Assembly (NCBI RefSeq): GCF_026652115.1
Contig: NZ_JAPPSQ010000012.1
Coordinates: 62,001-126,000, forward strand
Reading direction: 5' to 3'
DNA: 64,000 nucleotides
From: Algoriphagus sp. PAP.12
Lineage (GTDB): Bacteria > Bacteroidota > Bacteroidia > Cytophagales > Cyclobacteriaceae
Shown: piece by piece, positions 7,992 through 15,632 of the stretch
Numbering within the stretch: position 1 is the stretch's first letter
How the letters are laid out: each line of letters starts with the position of its first letter
Position numbers and translations under genes: made by a program
The notes under the pieces: generated by a model
What the model saw: the letters and a program-made list of their open reading frames with translations, nothing else
The model's database searches: none
Told to the model about the DNA's origin: nothing

Positions 7992-8987
7992 ATGAAAAAA
8001 TACGACGTGACGGGCATAGGAAATGCCTTGGTAGATATGGAGTTTCAGGTGACTGATCAGTTTTTTGCTGACAATGGTGTCGAAAAAGGTCTGATGACTT
8101 TGGTAGATGAAGATCGCCAAAACTCCCTGATGGAAGTGATCAATACCAAGGAGGCTAAAAAGCAAGCCGGTGGTTCAGCTGCCAATTCCATTGTTGCCGT
8201 AAGTCAGTTTGGAGGTAAGTCCTTCTATAATTTCCGAGTTGCAAATGATGAATTGGGACATTTTTACCTGAAGGATCTGATCGATTCTGGTGTAGATATC
8301 GCTCTGACTGAATCTACATTAGAGTCTGGTGTGACAGGAAAGTGCCTTGTAATGGTAACGGATGATTCTGAAAGAACCATGAATACCTTCTTAGGGATCA
8401 CTCAGAACTTTTCTACAAAAGACATTCATGACTCTGCGATCAAGGATTCCAAATACCTTTTCATCGAAGGATATCTAGTAACTTCTCCAAACGGAAAAGA
8501 AGCGATGGTTCATGCCAAGAAAGTTGCGGAAGAAGCGGGAACCAAAGTGGCCTTGACTTTCTCTGATCCAGCCATGGTGAAGTATTTCAAAGAAAACTTT
8601 GATGATGTGATCGGAGCTAGTGTGGATTTGCTATTCTCCAATGAGGAGGAAGCGATGCTATATACTGGAACAGATAATGTCATGGATGCGCGTGAAAAAA
8701 TGAAAAAAATTGCGAAGCATTTTGTGATCACTCAAGGGAAGAATGGAGCGATGATCTTTGATGGAGATACATTTATCGATATTGAGCCTTATCCGACAAC
8801 TGCTATCGATTCCAATGGGGCAGGAGATATGTTTGCTGGAGCCTTCTTATTTGGAATTACCAATGGGCATTCTTATGCTTCCAGTGGAAAACTTGCTTCC
8901 ATGGCTTCCTCAAAAATTGTAAGTCAATTTGGACCAAGATTGCAATGGCATGAAGCCAAAGAGGTTTTGGCAAGGTTGAATCCTTAA
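7992..8987 (+). CDS. PfkB-family carbohydrate/nucleoside kinase, probable adenosine kinase
   Basis: A 331-residue ribokinase-fold kinase. The N-terminal substrate motif is GGSAAN (60-65), and the C-terminal signature is NGAGDMFAGA, with the catalytic base D279 in GAGD. The start GIGNALVDME and the overall length match the bacterial group usually annotated as adenosine kinase or sugar kinase, so phosphorylation of adenosine with ATP is the best guess, but ribokinase-like substrates cannot be excluded. It is cytosolic and transcribed alone. The upstream 130 bases contain two periodic repeats, and the downstream gap carries a REP-like hairpin. Confidence 0.85.
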   Translation: MKKYDVTGIGNALVDMEFQVTDQFFADNGVEKGLMTLVDEDRQNSLMEVINTKEAKKQAGGSAANSIVAVSQFGGKSFYNFRVANDELGHFYLKDLIDSGVDIALTESTLESGVTGKCLVMVTDDSERTMNTFLGITQNFSTKDIHDSAIKDSKYLFIEGYLVTSPNGKEAMVHAKKVAEEAGTKVALTFSDPAMVKYFKENFDDVIGASVDLLFSNEEEAMLYTGTDNVMDAREKMKKIAKHFVITQGKNGAMIFDGDTFIDIEPYPTTAIDSNGAGDMFAGAFLFGITNGHSYASSGKLASMASSKIVSQFGPRLQWHEAKEVLARLNP

Positions 8988-9015
8988 TTTCTTTTATAAG
9001 AATTATCCAAAGGGG

Positions 9016-9084
9016 ATCCATCATTACGAATGGAGTGAAGTAATCTTTTAGATCGCTTAGCTTTACTCGGGATGATGGATTTTT
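9016..9084. repeat. REP-like imperfect palindrome
   Basis: Outer arms ATCCATCAT (9016-9024) and ATGATGGAT (9072-9080) are perfect; inner arms GAGTGAAG (9033-9040) and CTTTACTC (9061-9068) pair with one G-T wobble. The pattern (catcattacgaa then ggagtgaag) resembles widespread dispersed intergenic palindromes of the type tcattgcgagcggagcgaagc. T bases at 9080-9084 also let it work as a terminator for the kinase gene. Confidence 0.6.
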
Positions 9085-9106
9085 ATCATTCTACCGATTC
9101 TTAGCC

Positions 9107-9838
9107 TCATTTCTCTATAACCAACTCTTCAAAAGGAACTCGAAAACGCGGCCCATAGATTCCTTCGGGTGTCCCTTTGCCACAGCCAATAATCATACAG
9201 ATCTCTGAAGCAGCAGGTAGGTTTAAGAGCTTTTTTACACGTTTTGAGTCGAAACCTTCCATAGGGCAGGTGTCGTAGCCTGAAGCTTTCATGGAAAGCA
9301 TAAATGTCATGGATGCTAAAGCCGCACTTTTGTGAACGGAAATTCTAACATCCGTTTCACTAACCTCTCTCACCATGGGTCTGCGGAGACCTACCCACCA
9401 AGCGATGGTTTTCTTGATCAAAGTCCATCCTGGGTATTTTCCGAAAAGTTTTGGGATCAGGTTTTTGTAGTAATTCCCAACTTGTTTGACTTTTTTCTCA
9501 GATTGATTCTGTCTGGAGTTTAGGATGAACTCATAGTTTGCCTCTGCTCTAGATTTCCACAGATCCCTTCTTGTGATTACAACCACTAGTTCTCGGGCGG
9601 TTGTAGCCGCTTTTTGCCGCATGCAGAGCTGAGCCAGTTGGTCTTTGAGTAAAGAAGTCTTAGGAACGCGGATAAATTGATATAGCTGAAGATTTGAGCT
9701 ATTGGGTGAAAGAATAGCTGCTTGGATCGCTTTTTCGACAATATCATGATCAAAAGCTTCCTCCTGGTCGAATATCCGAACAGATCTTCTGGCTTCAACA
9801 ACATCAAAAAATGAGGTTTCTTGTGCAGATTTATGCAT
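9107..9838 (-). CDS. nitroreductase-family FMN oxidoreductase
   Basis: 243 residues of the NfnB/FRP nitroreductase fold, which uses FMN and NAD(P)H to reduce nitro compounds, quinones or similar acceptors; the physiological substrate is unknown. Visible family features are RRSVRIF (residues 17-23, FMN phosphate contact), SPNSSNLQ (about 44-51), a middle helical insert including WKSRAEANYEF, and the late MEGFD segment after CP that contacts the flavin. There is no signal peptide. It is a single minus-strand gene facing away from the DUF5687 transporter across 74 bases. Confidence 0.87.
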   Translation of the reverse strand: MHKSAQETSFFDVVEARRSVRIFDQEEAFDHDIVEKAIQAAILSPNSSNLQLYQFIRVPKTSLLKDQLAQLCMRQKAATTARELVVVITRRDLWKSRAEANYEFILNSRQNQSEKKVKQVGNYYKNLIPKLFGKYPGWTLIKKTIAWWVGLRRPMVREVSETDVRISVHKSAALASMTFMLSMKASGYDTCPMEGFDSKRVKKLLNLPAASEICMIIGCGKGTPEGIYGPRFRVPFEELVIEK

Positions 9839-9912
9839 AGGTAACTTTTTAGTAAGGCGATTTCTTGCTTTATTTAGCCTGAGACTGTTTACGAGTTTTT
9901 AATGCCAACTAT

Positions 9913-11400
9913 ATGTTTTTCGAATTAATTCGACTGCAATTTCTAAAAAGTATTCGATCTACCTCTTTTGCCAAAAGCTTAATTACGAATATTGTTTTAG
10001 GATTAGTCATTTTGCTCTTGCTTTCCTATGTGGTTTTAGCAGGGGTGTTTCTCCCAAGAATAATTCAGGAGATAACCGGTACTGAGGATACCCTGTCGGT
10101 TCTAAATAGCTACCTGATTTACTTCTTTTTCTTTGAGTTTATGTATCGCTATTTCATCCAGCAGCTTCCGGTGGTGGATTTGGAGAGCCTTTTACATTTA
10201 CCAATTGGGAAAAGGAAAATCATGCATATGCTACTGATTAGATCCTTTTTCTCGCCTATGAGCATTATTGCTTTGTTGCTTTTCCTTCCTTCCGGAGTAC
10301 AAGTAGTATTGCCTGAGTATGGAAGCATGGGCTTGTTAGGCTGGATTGGCTCCATTGTATTGACTAGCTGGATTCTTCATTGGTTTATGCTGTGGTTTAA
10401 GCAAAAGTTCGAAGATTCTACCATCGGTTTGGTGATCGTAGTGGCGGTGCTTGTTTTGGGCTCAGGAGCTAGTTATATGGGCTGGTATAACCTGGGTGAA
10501 ATTATGAAGCCAGTCTTTGATTTTGCGATGACCAGCTTGATTCCTTTGATTGTTCTCGCTATTGGATTGGTTGGGAGTTATTATCTCTGCTTTTCTTATT
10601 ATTTGTCCAATGCCTATCTGGAAGATTTGTCTGAGGAGGAGAATGTCAGATTTACAGATCAATCCATTGGGTTTTTCTCAAGGTTTGGAAATGCTGGAGA
10701 AATGGCCAATGTCGAGTGGAAGTTGATTATCAGACATAAAAAGAGCCGGACCTATATCATGCTCTCCATCTTCTTTTTGCTTTATGGTTTGATTTTCTAT
10801 ACCAACCCAGCGTACCAATCCGAAGATGGTATTTCTCCAATTTTCATATTTGTGGGAGTGTTTATCACTGGAATCTTTATGATTCAGTATGGGCAATTGT
10901 TCCTAAGCTGGAACTCTCAGAATTTTGATTATTACCTAATGAAAAAAGGTGGGGTTGAAGAGTTGGTGAAAGGGAAATATTTACTATTTATTTCCATTTC
11001 CTGTTTGAGTTTCTTGGCTTCTGTGCCTTATGTCTACTTTGGCTGGGAATTTTTGATAATTCATTTCGCTACCTTCATTTTCAATATCGGTGTTTTGGTG
11101 CATGCGATTATTTATCTAGCCCTTTGGAAGCCAAAACCAATGGATTTGAATAAAGGTGCCATGTTCAATTACGAAGGCGTAGGGGCAGCTCAATGGCTGA
11201 TGATTTTACCTATGATGGGTTTGCCTTATTTGGTTTATCTACCTTTCTCACTATTGGTTAGCGACTATGCAGGCTTGATTGCCCTATTCGTGTGTGGGAT
11301 TATCGGGATTTTGAGCTTCAAAGTTCTGAGCCGAATTAACATCAATCGAGTTTACAGTAACAAATACGAGATCTCATCCTCTTTTAGACAAGAATTATGA
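9913..11400 (+). CDS. DUF5687-type multi-pass membrane protein, ABC exporter permease
   Basis: 495 residues with about a dozen hydrophobic membrane segments distributed along the whole length. The N-terminus (FELIRLQFLKSIRSTSFAKS) and the layout match the Bacteroidota DUF5687 family, which is regularly paired with an ABC ATPase. Here the stop overlaps the ATPase start in an ATGA (11397-11400), so the two are translationally coupled and very likely form one export complex in the inner membrane. The cargo is unknown. Confidence 0.82.
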   Translation: MFFELIRLQFLKSIRSTSFAKSLITNIVLGLVILLLLSYVVLAGVFLPRIIQEITGTEDTLSVLNSYLIYFFFFEFMYRYFIQQLPVVDLESLLHLPIGKRKIMHMLLIRSFFSPMSIIALLLFLPSGVQVVLPEYGSMGLLGWIGSIVLTSWILHWFMLWFKQKFEDSTIGLVIVVAVLVLGSGASYMGWYNLGEIMKPVFDFAMTSLIPLIVLAIGLVGSYYLCFSYYLSNAYLEDLSEEENVRFTDQSIGFFSRFGNAGEMANVEWKLIIRHKKSRTYIMLSIFFLLYGLIFYTNPAYQSEDGISPIFIFVGVFITGIFMIQYGQLFLSWNSQNFDYYLMKKGGVEELVKGKYLLFISISCLSFLASVPYVYFGWEFLIIHFATFIFNIGVLVHAIIYLALWKPKPMDLNKGAMFNYEGVGAAQWLMILPMMGLPYLVYLPFSLLVSDYAGLIALFVCGIIGILSFKVLSRININRVYSNKYEISSSFRQEL

Positions 11401-12092
11401 TTCAGATTAAAGACCTTAAAAAACAATATAAAGAAGCGGTGGTACTGGATGTTGAATCCTTGGATATTCCCGCAACGGAATGCTTTGGTTTAGTCGGAAA
11501 CAATGGCGCCGGTAAAACTACACTTTTCAGAATGATTTTGGATTTGGTGAGGCCGACAGGTGGATCCGTATCGATAGATGGCATGGAAGTGACCAAAGGT
11601 GAAGAATGGAAGAAAATAACAGGTGCTTATCTGGATGAACATATGCTATTGGCGTATCTGACACCAGATGAATATTTTCAGACTTTACGAAAAATATACG
11701 GAATGACTGAAGCTGATTTAGAGGCTCATTTATCCAAATTCACTGAGTTGTTTAATGATGAAGTCAGAGGAAAAAAGAAATACATCAGAGATCTTTCTAA
11801 AGGAAATCTGAAAAAGGTTGGGATCGCTGCGGCTCTGATGGGGAAGCCGGAAGTTGTTCTGCTGGATGAGCCTTTCGAAAATCTGGATCCAAGTTCACAG
11901 ATTCGATTGAAGAAATTGATTCTAAAGGAAAAAGAAGATTCCAGAATCACCTTTTTGATTTCCTCTCATGACCTAAACCATGTGACTGAGATTTGCGATA
12001 GAATTGTCTTATTGGAAAAAGGGAAAGTAATCCGAGATATGCATGACAAAGCGGCAATGATGACTGAGTTGGAAGCTTATTTTACGGGATGA
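11397..12092 (+). CDS. ABC transporter ATP-binding protein
   Basis: 231 residues with Walker A GNNGAGKTT (34-42), a variant signature LSKGN (133-137) in place of LSGGQ, and Walker B VVLLDEPF (153-160) followed by the D-loop ENLDPSS; the switch His is in ISSHDLNH. It would power the DUF5687 membrane protein encoded just upstream, with which it overlaps by 4 bases. It resembles the ATPases of drug- or lantibiotic-type exporters, but the substrate cannot be named. A terminator follows. Confidence 0.92.
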   Translation: MIQIKDLKKQYKEAVVLDVESLDIPATECFGLVGNNGAGKTTLFRMILDLVRPTGGSVSIDGMEVTKGEEWKKITGAYLDEHMLLAYLTPDEYFQTLRKIYGMTEADLEAHLSKFTELFNDEVRGKKKYIRDLSKGNLKKVGIAAALMGKPEVVLLDEPFENLDPSSQIRLKKLILKEKEDSRITFLISSHDLNHVTEICDRIVLLEKGKVIRDMHDKAAMMTELEAYFTG

Positions 12093-12112
12093 AAAAATAA
12101 ATTTAGCATTGG

Positions 12113-12140
12113 GCCTCTTCAATTTTGGAGAGGCTTTTTT
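12113..12140 (+). terminator. terminator of the DUF5687/ABC operon
   Basis: Eight-pair stem with one wobble (12113-12120 with 12127-12134), six-base loop and six T. Confidence 0.85.
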
Positions 12141-12158
12141 GATGGGGTATAAACGAAA

Positions 12159-12184
12159 AAAGGCTCACAGAAATGTGAGCCTTT
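12159..12184 (-). terminator. terminator of tRNA-Leu
   Basis: Perfect 10-bp stem (12159-12168 with 12175-12184). Read on the minus strand it directly follows the tRNA 3' end and runs into six T. Confidence 0.85.
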
Positions 12185-12185
12185 G

Positions 12186-12267
12186 TACCCAGGGCCGGAG
12201 TCGAACCGGCACGCCCGAAGGCATTGGTGTTTGAGACCAACGCGTCTACCAATTCCGCCACCTGGGC
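12186..12267 (-). tRNA. tRNA-Leu (anticodon CAA)
   Basis: The minus strand folds into an 82-base class II tRNA: acceptor GCCCAGG pairing with CCTGGGT (one G-U pair), D arm with GGAATTGGTAGACGC, anticodon stem TTGGT/ACCAA around loop CTCAAAC (anticodon CAA, reads UUG), a variable arm around TGCCTTCGGGCG, and T arm GCCGGTTCGACTCCGGC. CCA is not encoded. A promoter-like pair of elements and a leader hairpin lie upstream, and a strong terminator downstream, so it is transcribed alone. Confidence 0.97.
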
Positions 12268-12295
12268 ATTTCAATCAGGTTTTTTTGATTCCCTG

Positions 12296-12319
12296 ATCCC
12301 GTTCCTTCCCGAACGGGAT
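12296..12319 (-). promoter_or_regulatory. hairpin in the tRNA-Leu leader
   Basis: A perfect 9-bp inverted repeat (ATCCCGTTC / GAACGGGAT, 6-base loop) between the -7 element and the tRNA 5' end. It would fold in the precursor leader and may affect 5' processing; no known family. Confidence 0.55.
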
Positions 12320-12320
12320 G

Positions 12321-12351
12321 CAAATATGAAAACATTTTTTTTATTGTCCAA
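12321..12351 (-). promoter_or_regulatory. promoter of tRNA-Leu
   Basis: On the minus strand TTGG and CATATTTG are separated by 19-20 bases, close to the Bacteroidota TTTG-N(19-20)-TAnnTTTG promoter. Expected start of transcription about 50 bases before the tRNA. Confidence 0.55.
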
Positions 12352-12359
12352 TACTCCGG

Positions 12360-12653
12360 CTAAACTTCCTCAATTTTTTTTGAAGAAAATGCCTGAGGTT
12401 TTTCCGAAAACAGGGTTTTGGTATAGCTCCAGACGGATTTAAAAAGCTCAGAATCACGATATTGATTCAGTGATTTTTCGGAATCCCAATAAGAGTAAGT
12501 CATGAAAATATTTTTTTGATTTTCATCTTGCCAAAGCTCCAAATGATGACATCCGGGGAAATTTCTGATTTTTTCCTTATTCAAATCGAAGTTTTTCAGA
12601 AAGGCTTCAACCTTGTCCTCATGAAAAGTCATACGAACGATTCGAATCAGCAT
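12360..12653 (-). CDS. antibiotic biosynthesis monooxygenase (ABM)-domain protein
   Basis: 97 residues, a single dimeric ferredoxin-like ABM domain of the YgiN/quinol monooxygenase kind. Typical features are the start LIRIVRMTFHEDKVEAFL, the FPGCHHLELWQDENQ strand pair and the YSYWDSEKSLNQYRDSELF helix. These small enzymes act on quinols or aromatic or haem substrates; the substrate here is unknown. It follows the SAM-hydrolase gene by 3 bases and is in one operon with it. Confidence 0.85.
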   Translation of the reverse strand: MLIRIVRMTFHEDKVEAFLKNFDLNKEKIRNFPGCHHLELWQDENQKNIFMTYSYWDSEKSLNQYRDSELFKSVWSYTKTLFSEKPQAFSSKKIEEV

Positions 12654-12656
12654 CTC

Positions 12657-13427
12657 TTATGGGTTGAAGTTGATGTAAACCACGCTTTCGAATTTCAACC
12701 CTAGCAAATTGCCTCCATGTCCATGGTTGATCCCAATCTCAAGTAGGCCTAGGCTATTAAAATATGCAAAGCAATCTCCCGGTTCTACCTGATCACAACC
12801 AGAGTTTAAGCGATCTAGACTTTCTCTGCCAAATTCAATTGAAAATCTTCCGGGATTCAACTGGTCGAAAACTTCTTTGCGAATATTGGTGATTAGATTT
12901 CCATAGCGATCGACACGCATCACATGACCAATGATTTGCTCACGGGTTGCCTTCGGGTTTCGCGGCATCAATTTCCTGAAGTTAGTCAATGGACCACCGA
13001 AATCATGGATAGCGGCTCCTGAAGCTACTTTTGCAGCGATTGGAGCTAAGATATCTTTTGCAGGAAAAGAAGTGTCCTTCAAATGAATGTCAGCAAACTG
13101 AACAAGTATTCCTGGGTCTTGATCAGCCAAAAGACTTAGAATCCCATTGTTTGGTCCGATGAAAATATGTTCCTCGAGTTTTACACCAATGTAGCCTTGA
13201 GTCATGTTTCCGGTAGTATTCATGGCTACCAAATGCACGGTTCCCTTGGGAAAATCCCTAAAAGTTGCCCTCAGTATAAAAGCAGCATGTGCTAGATCGA
13301 ATGTCTCAATGTTATGAGAAATGTCGATGATGTTCAATTGCGGATTGATGGCCAACATTTTGGCTTTCACCGCAGGTACGTAGTAATCTTTATCCCCAAA
13401 ATCTGAGAGGAATGTCACCAATGCCAT
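12657..13427 (-). CDS. SAM hydroxide adenosyltransferase (DUF62, SAM hydrolase)
   Basis: 256 residues of the DUF62 / chlorinase-fluorinase fold. The first lines carry the family signature: VTFLSDFGDKDYYV with the conserved Asp, then IDISHNIETFDLAHAAFIL and the FIGPNNGILSLLAD strand of the active site; a C-terminal barrel follows with RVDRYGNLITNI. Most bacterial members hydrolyse S-adenosylmethionine to adenosine and methionine rather than halogenate it. First gene of a two-gene minus-strand operon. Its promoter region is shared with that of phoH, which faces the other way. Confidence 0.9.
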   Translation of the reverse strand: MALVTFLSDFGDKDYYVPAVKAKMLAINPQLNIIDISHNIETFDLAHAAFILRATFRDFPKGTVHLVAMNTTGNMTQGYIGVKLEEHIFIGPNNGILSLLADQDPGILVQFADIHLKDTSFPAKDILAPIAAKVASGAAIHDFGGPLTNFRKLMPRNPKATREQIIGHVMRVDRYGNLITNIRKEVFDQLNPGRFSIEFGRESLDRLNSGCDQVEPGDCFAYFNSLGLLEIGINHGHGGNLLGLKFESVVYINFNP

Positions 13428-13451
13428 AGAAGCAAGTCAATTAAAATTATG

Positions 13452-13459
13452 TACTTTTG
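13452..13459 (+). promoter_or_regulatory. -7 element of phoH
   Basis: TACTTTTG (TA-CT-TTTG). A transcript from it would begin near 13465, which rules out the longer TTG start at 13462 and supports the start at 13531. Confidence 0.6.
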
Positions 13460-13530
13460 TTTTGAGGGCTTTGGACAAAAATATAAATTTTATCCGTACC
13501 CATTCAAGCAGATTTAATCAAAGAAAAAGT

Positions 13531-14520
13531 TTGGTAGAAAAAGTAATTACACTGGAAAATGTGCCTTTGGCGGAGTTCCTTGGAACGGCTAATGAAAATA
13601 TACGTCAATTGGCGCAGGCATTTCCACAATCAAAAATAATTTCCAGGGGAAATGAAATCCGGATTCAAGGTAGTGCGCCCGAAATTCTTCGCGTAAACAA
13701 TGTTCTCAATTTGTTGTTGGAACATATGGATCGATTTGGGCATCTTACGCCTGAAAATGTTAAAGATTATCTGGATGTAGAGGGAGTTCCTTTTGAGGAA
13801 GCTAATCGCGATCAAGTAATCGTCTTTGGTAACAAAGGATTGGTCATCAAACCAAAATCTCCAAATCAGAGGAAGTTGGTTGAGTCGGCAATGAAAAACG
13901 ATTTAGTTTTTGCGCTCGGGCCTGCAGGTACTGGAAAAACTTATATCGCCGTTGCCTTGGCAGTTCGTGCTCTGAAAAATCGTGAGGTTAAGCGAATCAT
14001 CATTACAAGACCTGCAGTGGAAGCCGGAGAAAATCTAGGCTTTTTGCCGGGAGATTTGCAAGAGAAGCTAGATCCGTATTTGAGGCCGATTTATGATGCA
14101 CTTCAGGATATGGTTCCGCCGGAAAAGTTGAAGTATTATCAGGAGACTAGAGTCATTGAAATTGCTCCATTGGCTTATATGCGAGGTAGGACATTACATG
14201 ATGCTTTTGTTTTGCTAGATGAGGCTCAAAATACCACTTCCGAGCAGATTAAGATGTTTTTGACACGTATGGGACCAAATTCCAAAGTGATCATCACAGG
14301 AGATCAAACTCAAGTTGATTTACCTGTGAGACAAAAATCAGGTCTCTCTGAGGCTCTTCGGATTTTGAAAGATGTCAAAGGGATAGGGATCGTTAATCTG
14401 AGCGGAAAAGATGTAATTCGACATAAATTGGTGAAAGCTATCATTGAGGCGTACGAAAAGAACCAGGAGGAAAAAGATCAACAGAAGTATGAGTCTACTA
14501 GTAGAAAAGGCCCTAGGTAA
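13531..14520 (+). CDS. PhoH-family ATPase
   Basis: A PhoH-like P-loop NTPase of 329 residues with Walker A GPAGTGKT (130-137), the PhoH-specific segment GFLPGDLQEKLDPYLRPIYD, and Walker B FVLLDEAQN. An N-terminal KH-like segment precedes the ATPase, as in the common bacterial PhoH. The family is linked to RNA metabolism and may act as an RNA helicase or nuclease partner; the precise role is unsettled. I chose TTG at 13531 (MVEKVITLEN) instead of TTG at 13462 because the -7 element sits just before the latter and family members begin at this point. The stop overlaps the next gene by 32 bases. Confidence 0.9.
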   Translation: MVEKVITLENVPLAEFLGTANENIRQLAQAFPQSKIISRGNEIRIQGSAPEILRVNNVLNLLLEHMDRFGHLTPENVKDYLDVEGVPFEEANRDQVIVFGNKGLVIKPKSPNQRKLVESAMKNDLVFALGPAGTGKTYIAVALAVRALKNREVKRIIITRPAVEAGENLGFLPGDLQEKLDPYLRPIYDALQDMVPPEKLKYYQETRVIEIAPLAYMRGRTLHDAFVLLDEAQNTTSEQIKMFLTRMGPNSKVIITGDQTQVDLPVRQKSGLSEALRILKDVKGIGIVNLSGKDVIRHKLVKAIIEAYEKNQEEKDQQKYESTSRKGPR

Positions 14521-14923
14521 AACCGCCAAAGAGATTGTTTTTAAGATCAGAGCAAAAGTTTTTGTAGAAGAACAAAATGTTCCTGCTGATAAAGAATACG
14601 ACCAGTTTGAGGATGTATCGTTCCATTTTCTGGCTTCTGCAAATGGAAAACCTGTTGGGGCAGCGAGATGGAGATTCACAACTGAAGGGATTAAACTGGA
14701 AAGGTTTGCAGTTCTTTCAGAAGCTAGAGGGAAAGGAGTCGGCCAGGCTTTATTAACCTCCGTATTGAGAGATATTATGGTCCATCCAGAGGCACATGGT
14801 AAAATGAAATATTTAAATGCCCAAATTCTGGCTGTACCTTTGTACGAGAAATTTGGTTTCCAAAAAGTAGGAGATCAATTTGAAGAATGTAATATCCAGC
14901 ACTATCGAATGGAACTGGCCTAA
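14489..14923 (+). CDS. GNAT-family N-acetyltransferase
   Basis: 144 residues of the ElaA/YjcF-like GNAT group. Hallmarks are RAKVFVEEQNVPADKEYDQFE near the start and the acetyl-CoA loop RGKGVGQALL, then FGFQKVGDQFEE at the end. The acceptor is unknown. The ATG at 14489 gives the family N-terminus (MSLLVEKALG); a longer frame would only add residues inside phoH. The 32-base overlap with phoH indicates co-transcription. Confidence 0.87.
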   Translation: MSLLVEKALGKTAKEIVFKIRAKVFVEEQNVPADKEYDQFEDVSFHFLASANGKPVGAARWRFTTEGIKLERFAVLSEARGKGVGQALLTSVLRDIMVHPEAHGKMKYLNAQILAVPLYEKFGFQKVGDQFEECNIQHYRMELA

Positions 14924-14959
14924 GTTTTGAGTATTTTTGACCAACTAGAATTTTAAATT

Positions 14960-15544
14960 ATGAAAAAACTATTATTCACTCTTTTAATTGTCGGAGCAGC
15001 TACATTTTCTAGCAAGGCTCAGGAGGTGATTTCTAGCAGCAGTGGGAATTCCTATGTTGGGAATTTTAGCAATGAAGTTAAGCTCAATTTCTTGAATGCG
15101 ATTGCATTGGGATCGATCGAATTTGGGTATGAGCGATATTTGTCTGATGATCATTCCTTGGATCTGCAATTGTTGATCAATGATAGATTTGGCTTCAACA
15201 ATGAAAATAATGGAAAGAAATACAAGACCAATTCCGTTCAGGCTTCGATGAATTTCTATTTCGGAGATGGAAAAACTACTACCGGTCCTTCAGGGAGATT
15301 TTATATTTATCCACTTGTCAAACTTAGATTTGGAGATTTTGAAGAGACTAAAGATGGAGTTGTTGAAACCACCAATATGAATGCCTTTATGTTTGGTGCT
15401 GGAGGTGGATACAAATGGGAGATTTCAGATCATTTTGCTTTCGGTCCTTATGCAAGTGTTACAAGAGGATTTAGCAACGAAGTTGCAGAAAGATTTAGTA
15501 GAATTGAAGTAAATGGCGGATTTAGCTTAGGTTATAGATTCTGA
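14960..15544 (+). CDS. outer-membrane beta-barrel protein, DUF3575-like
   Basis: 194 residues with a signal peptide (cleavage after SSKAQ, about residue 21) and alternating amphipathic strands ending in an aromatic GYRF, typical of a small eight-stranded outer-membrane barrel. The LGSIEFGYERYLSDDHSLD strand resembles DUF3575 proteins. Function unknown. It stands alone and ends in a strong terminator. Confidence 0.78.
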   Translation: MKKLLFTLLIVGAATFSSKAQEVISSSSGNSYVGNFSNEVKLNFLNAIALGSIEFGYERYLSDDHSLDLQLLINDRFGFNNENNGKKYKTNSVQASMNFYFGDGKTTTGPSGRFYIYPLVKLRFGDFEETKDGVVETTNMNAFMFGAGGGYKWEISDHFAFGPYASVTRGFSNEVAERFSRIEVNGGFSLGYRF

Positions 15545-15567
15545 TTTGTGATTCTGAGTAATATTAT

Positions 15568-15593
15568 TAGCCCCTACTTGGGGCTATTTTTTT
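15568..15593 (+). terminator. terminator of the barrel protein gene
   Basis: 7-bp stem TAGCCCC/GGGGCTA, 5-base loop, seven T. Confidence 0.88.
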
Positions 15594-15632
15594 GTCTTTA
15601 TTTTTTTTAACTTAAAGTCTAATTGATTTTTT

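Noticed and set aside
11397..12092. Defence or immunity role for the DUF5687/ABC pair
   Set aside because: No effector, nuclease or phage-related gene is nearby; a general exporter explains the pair.
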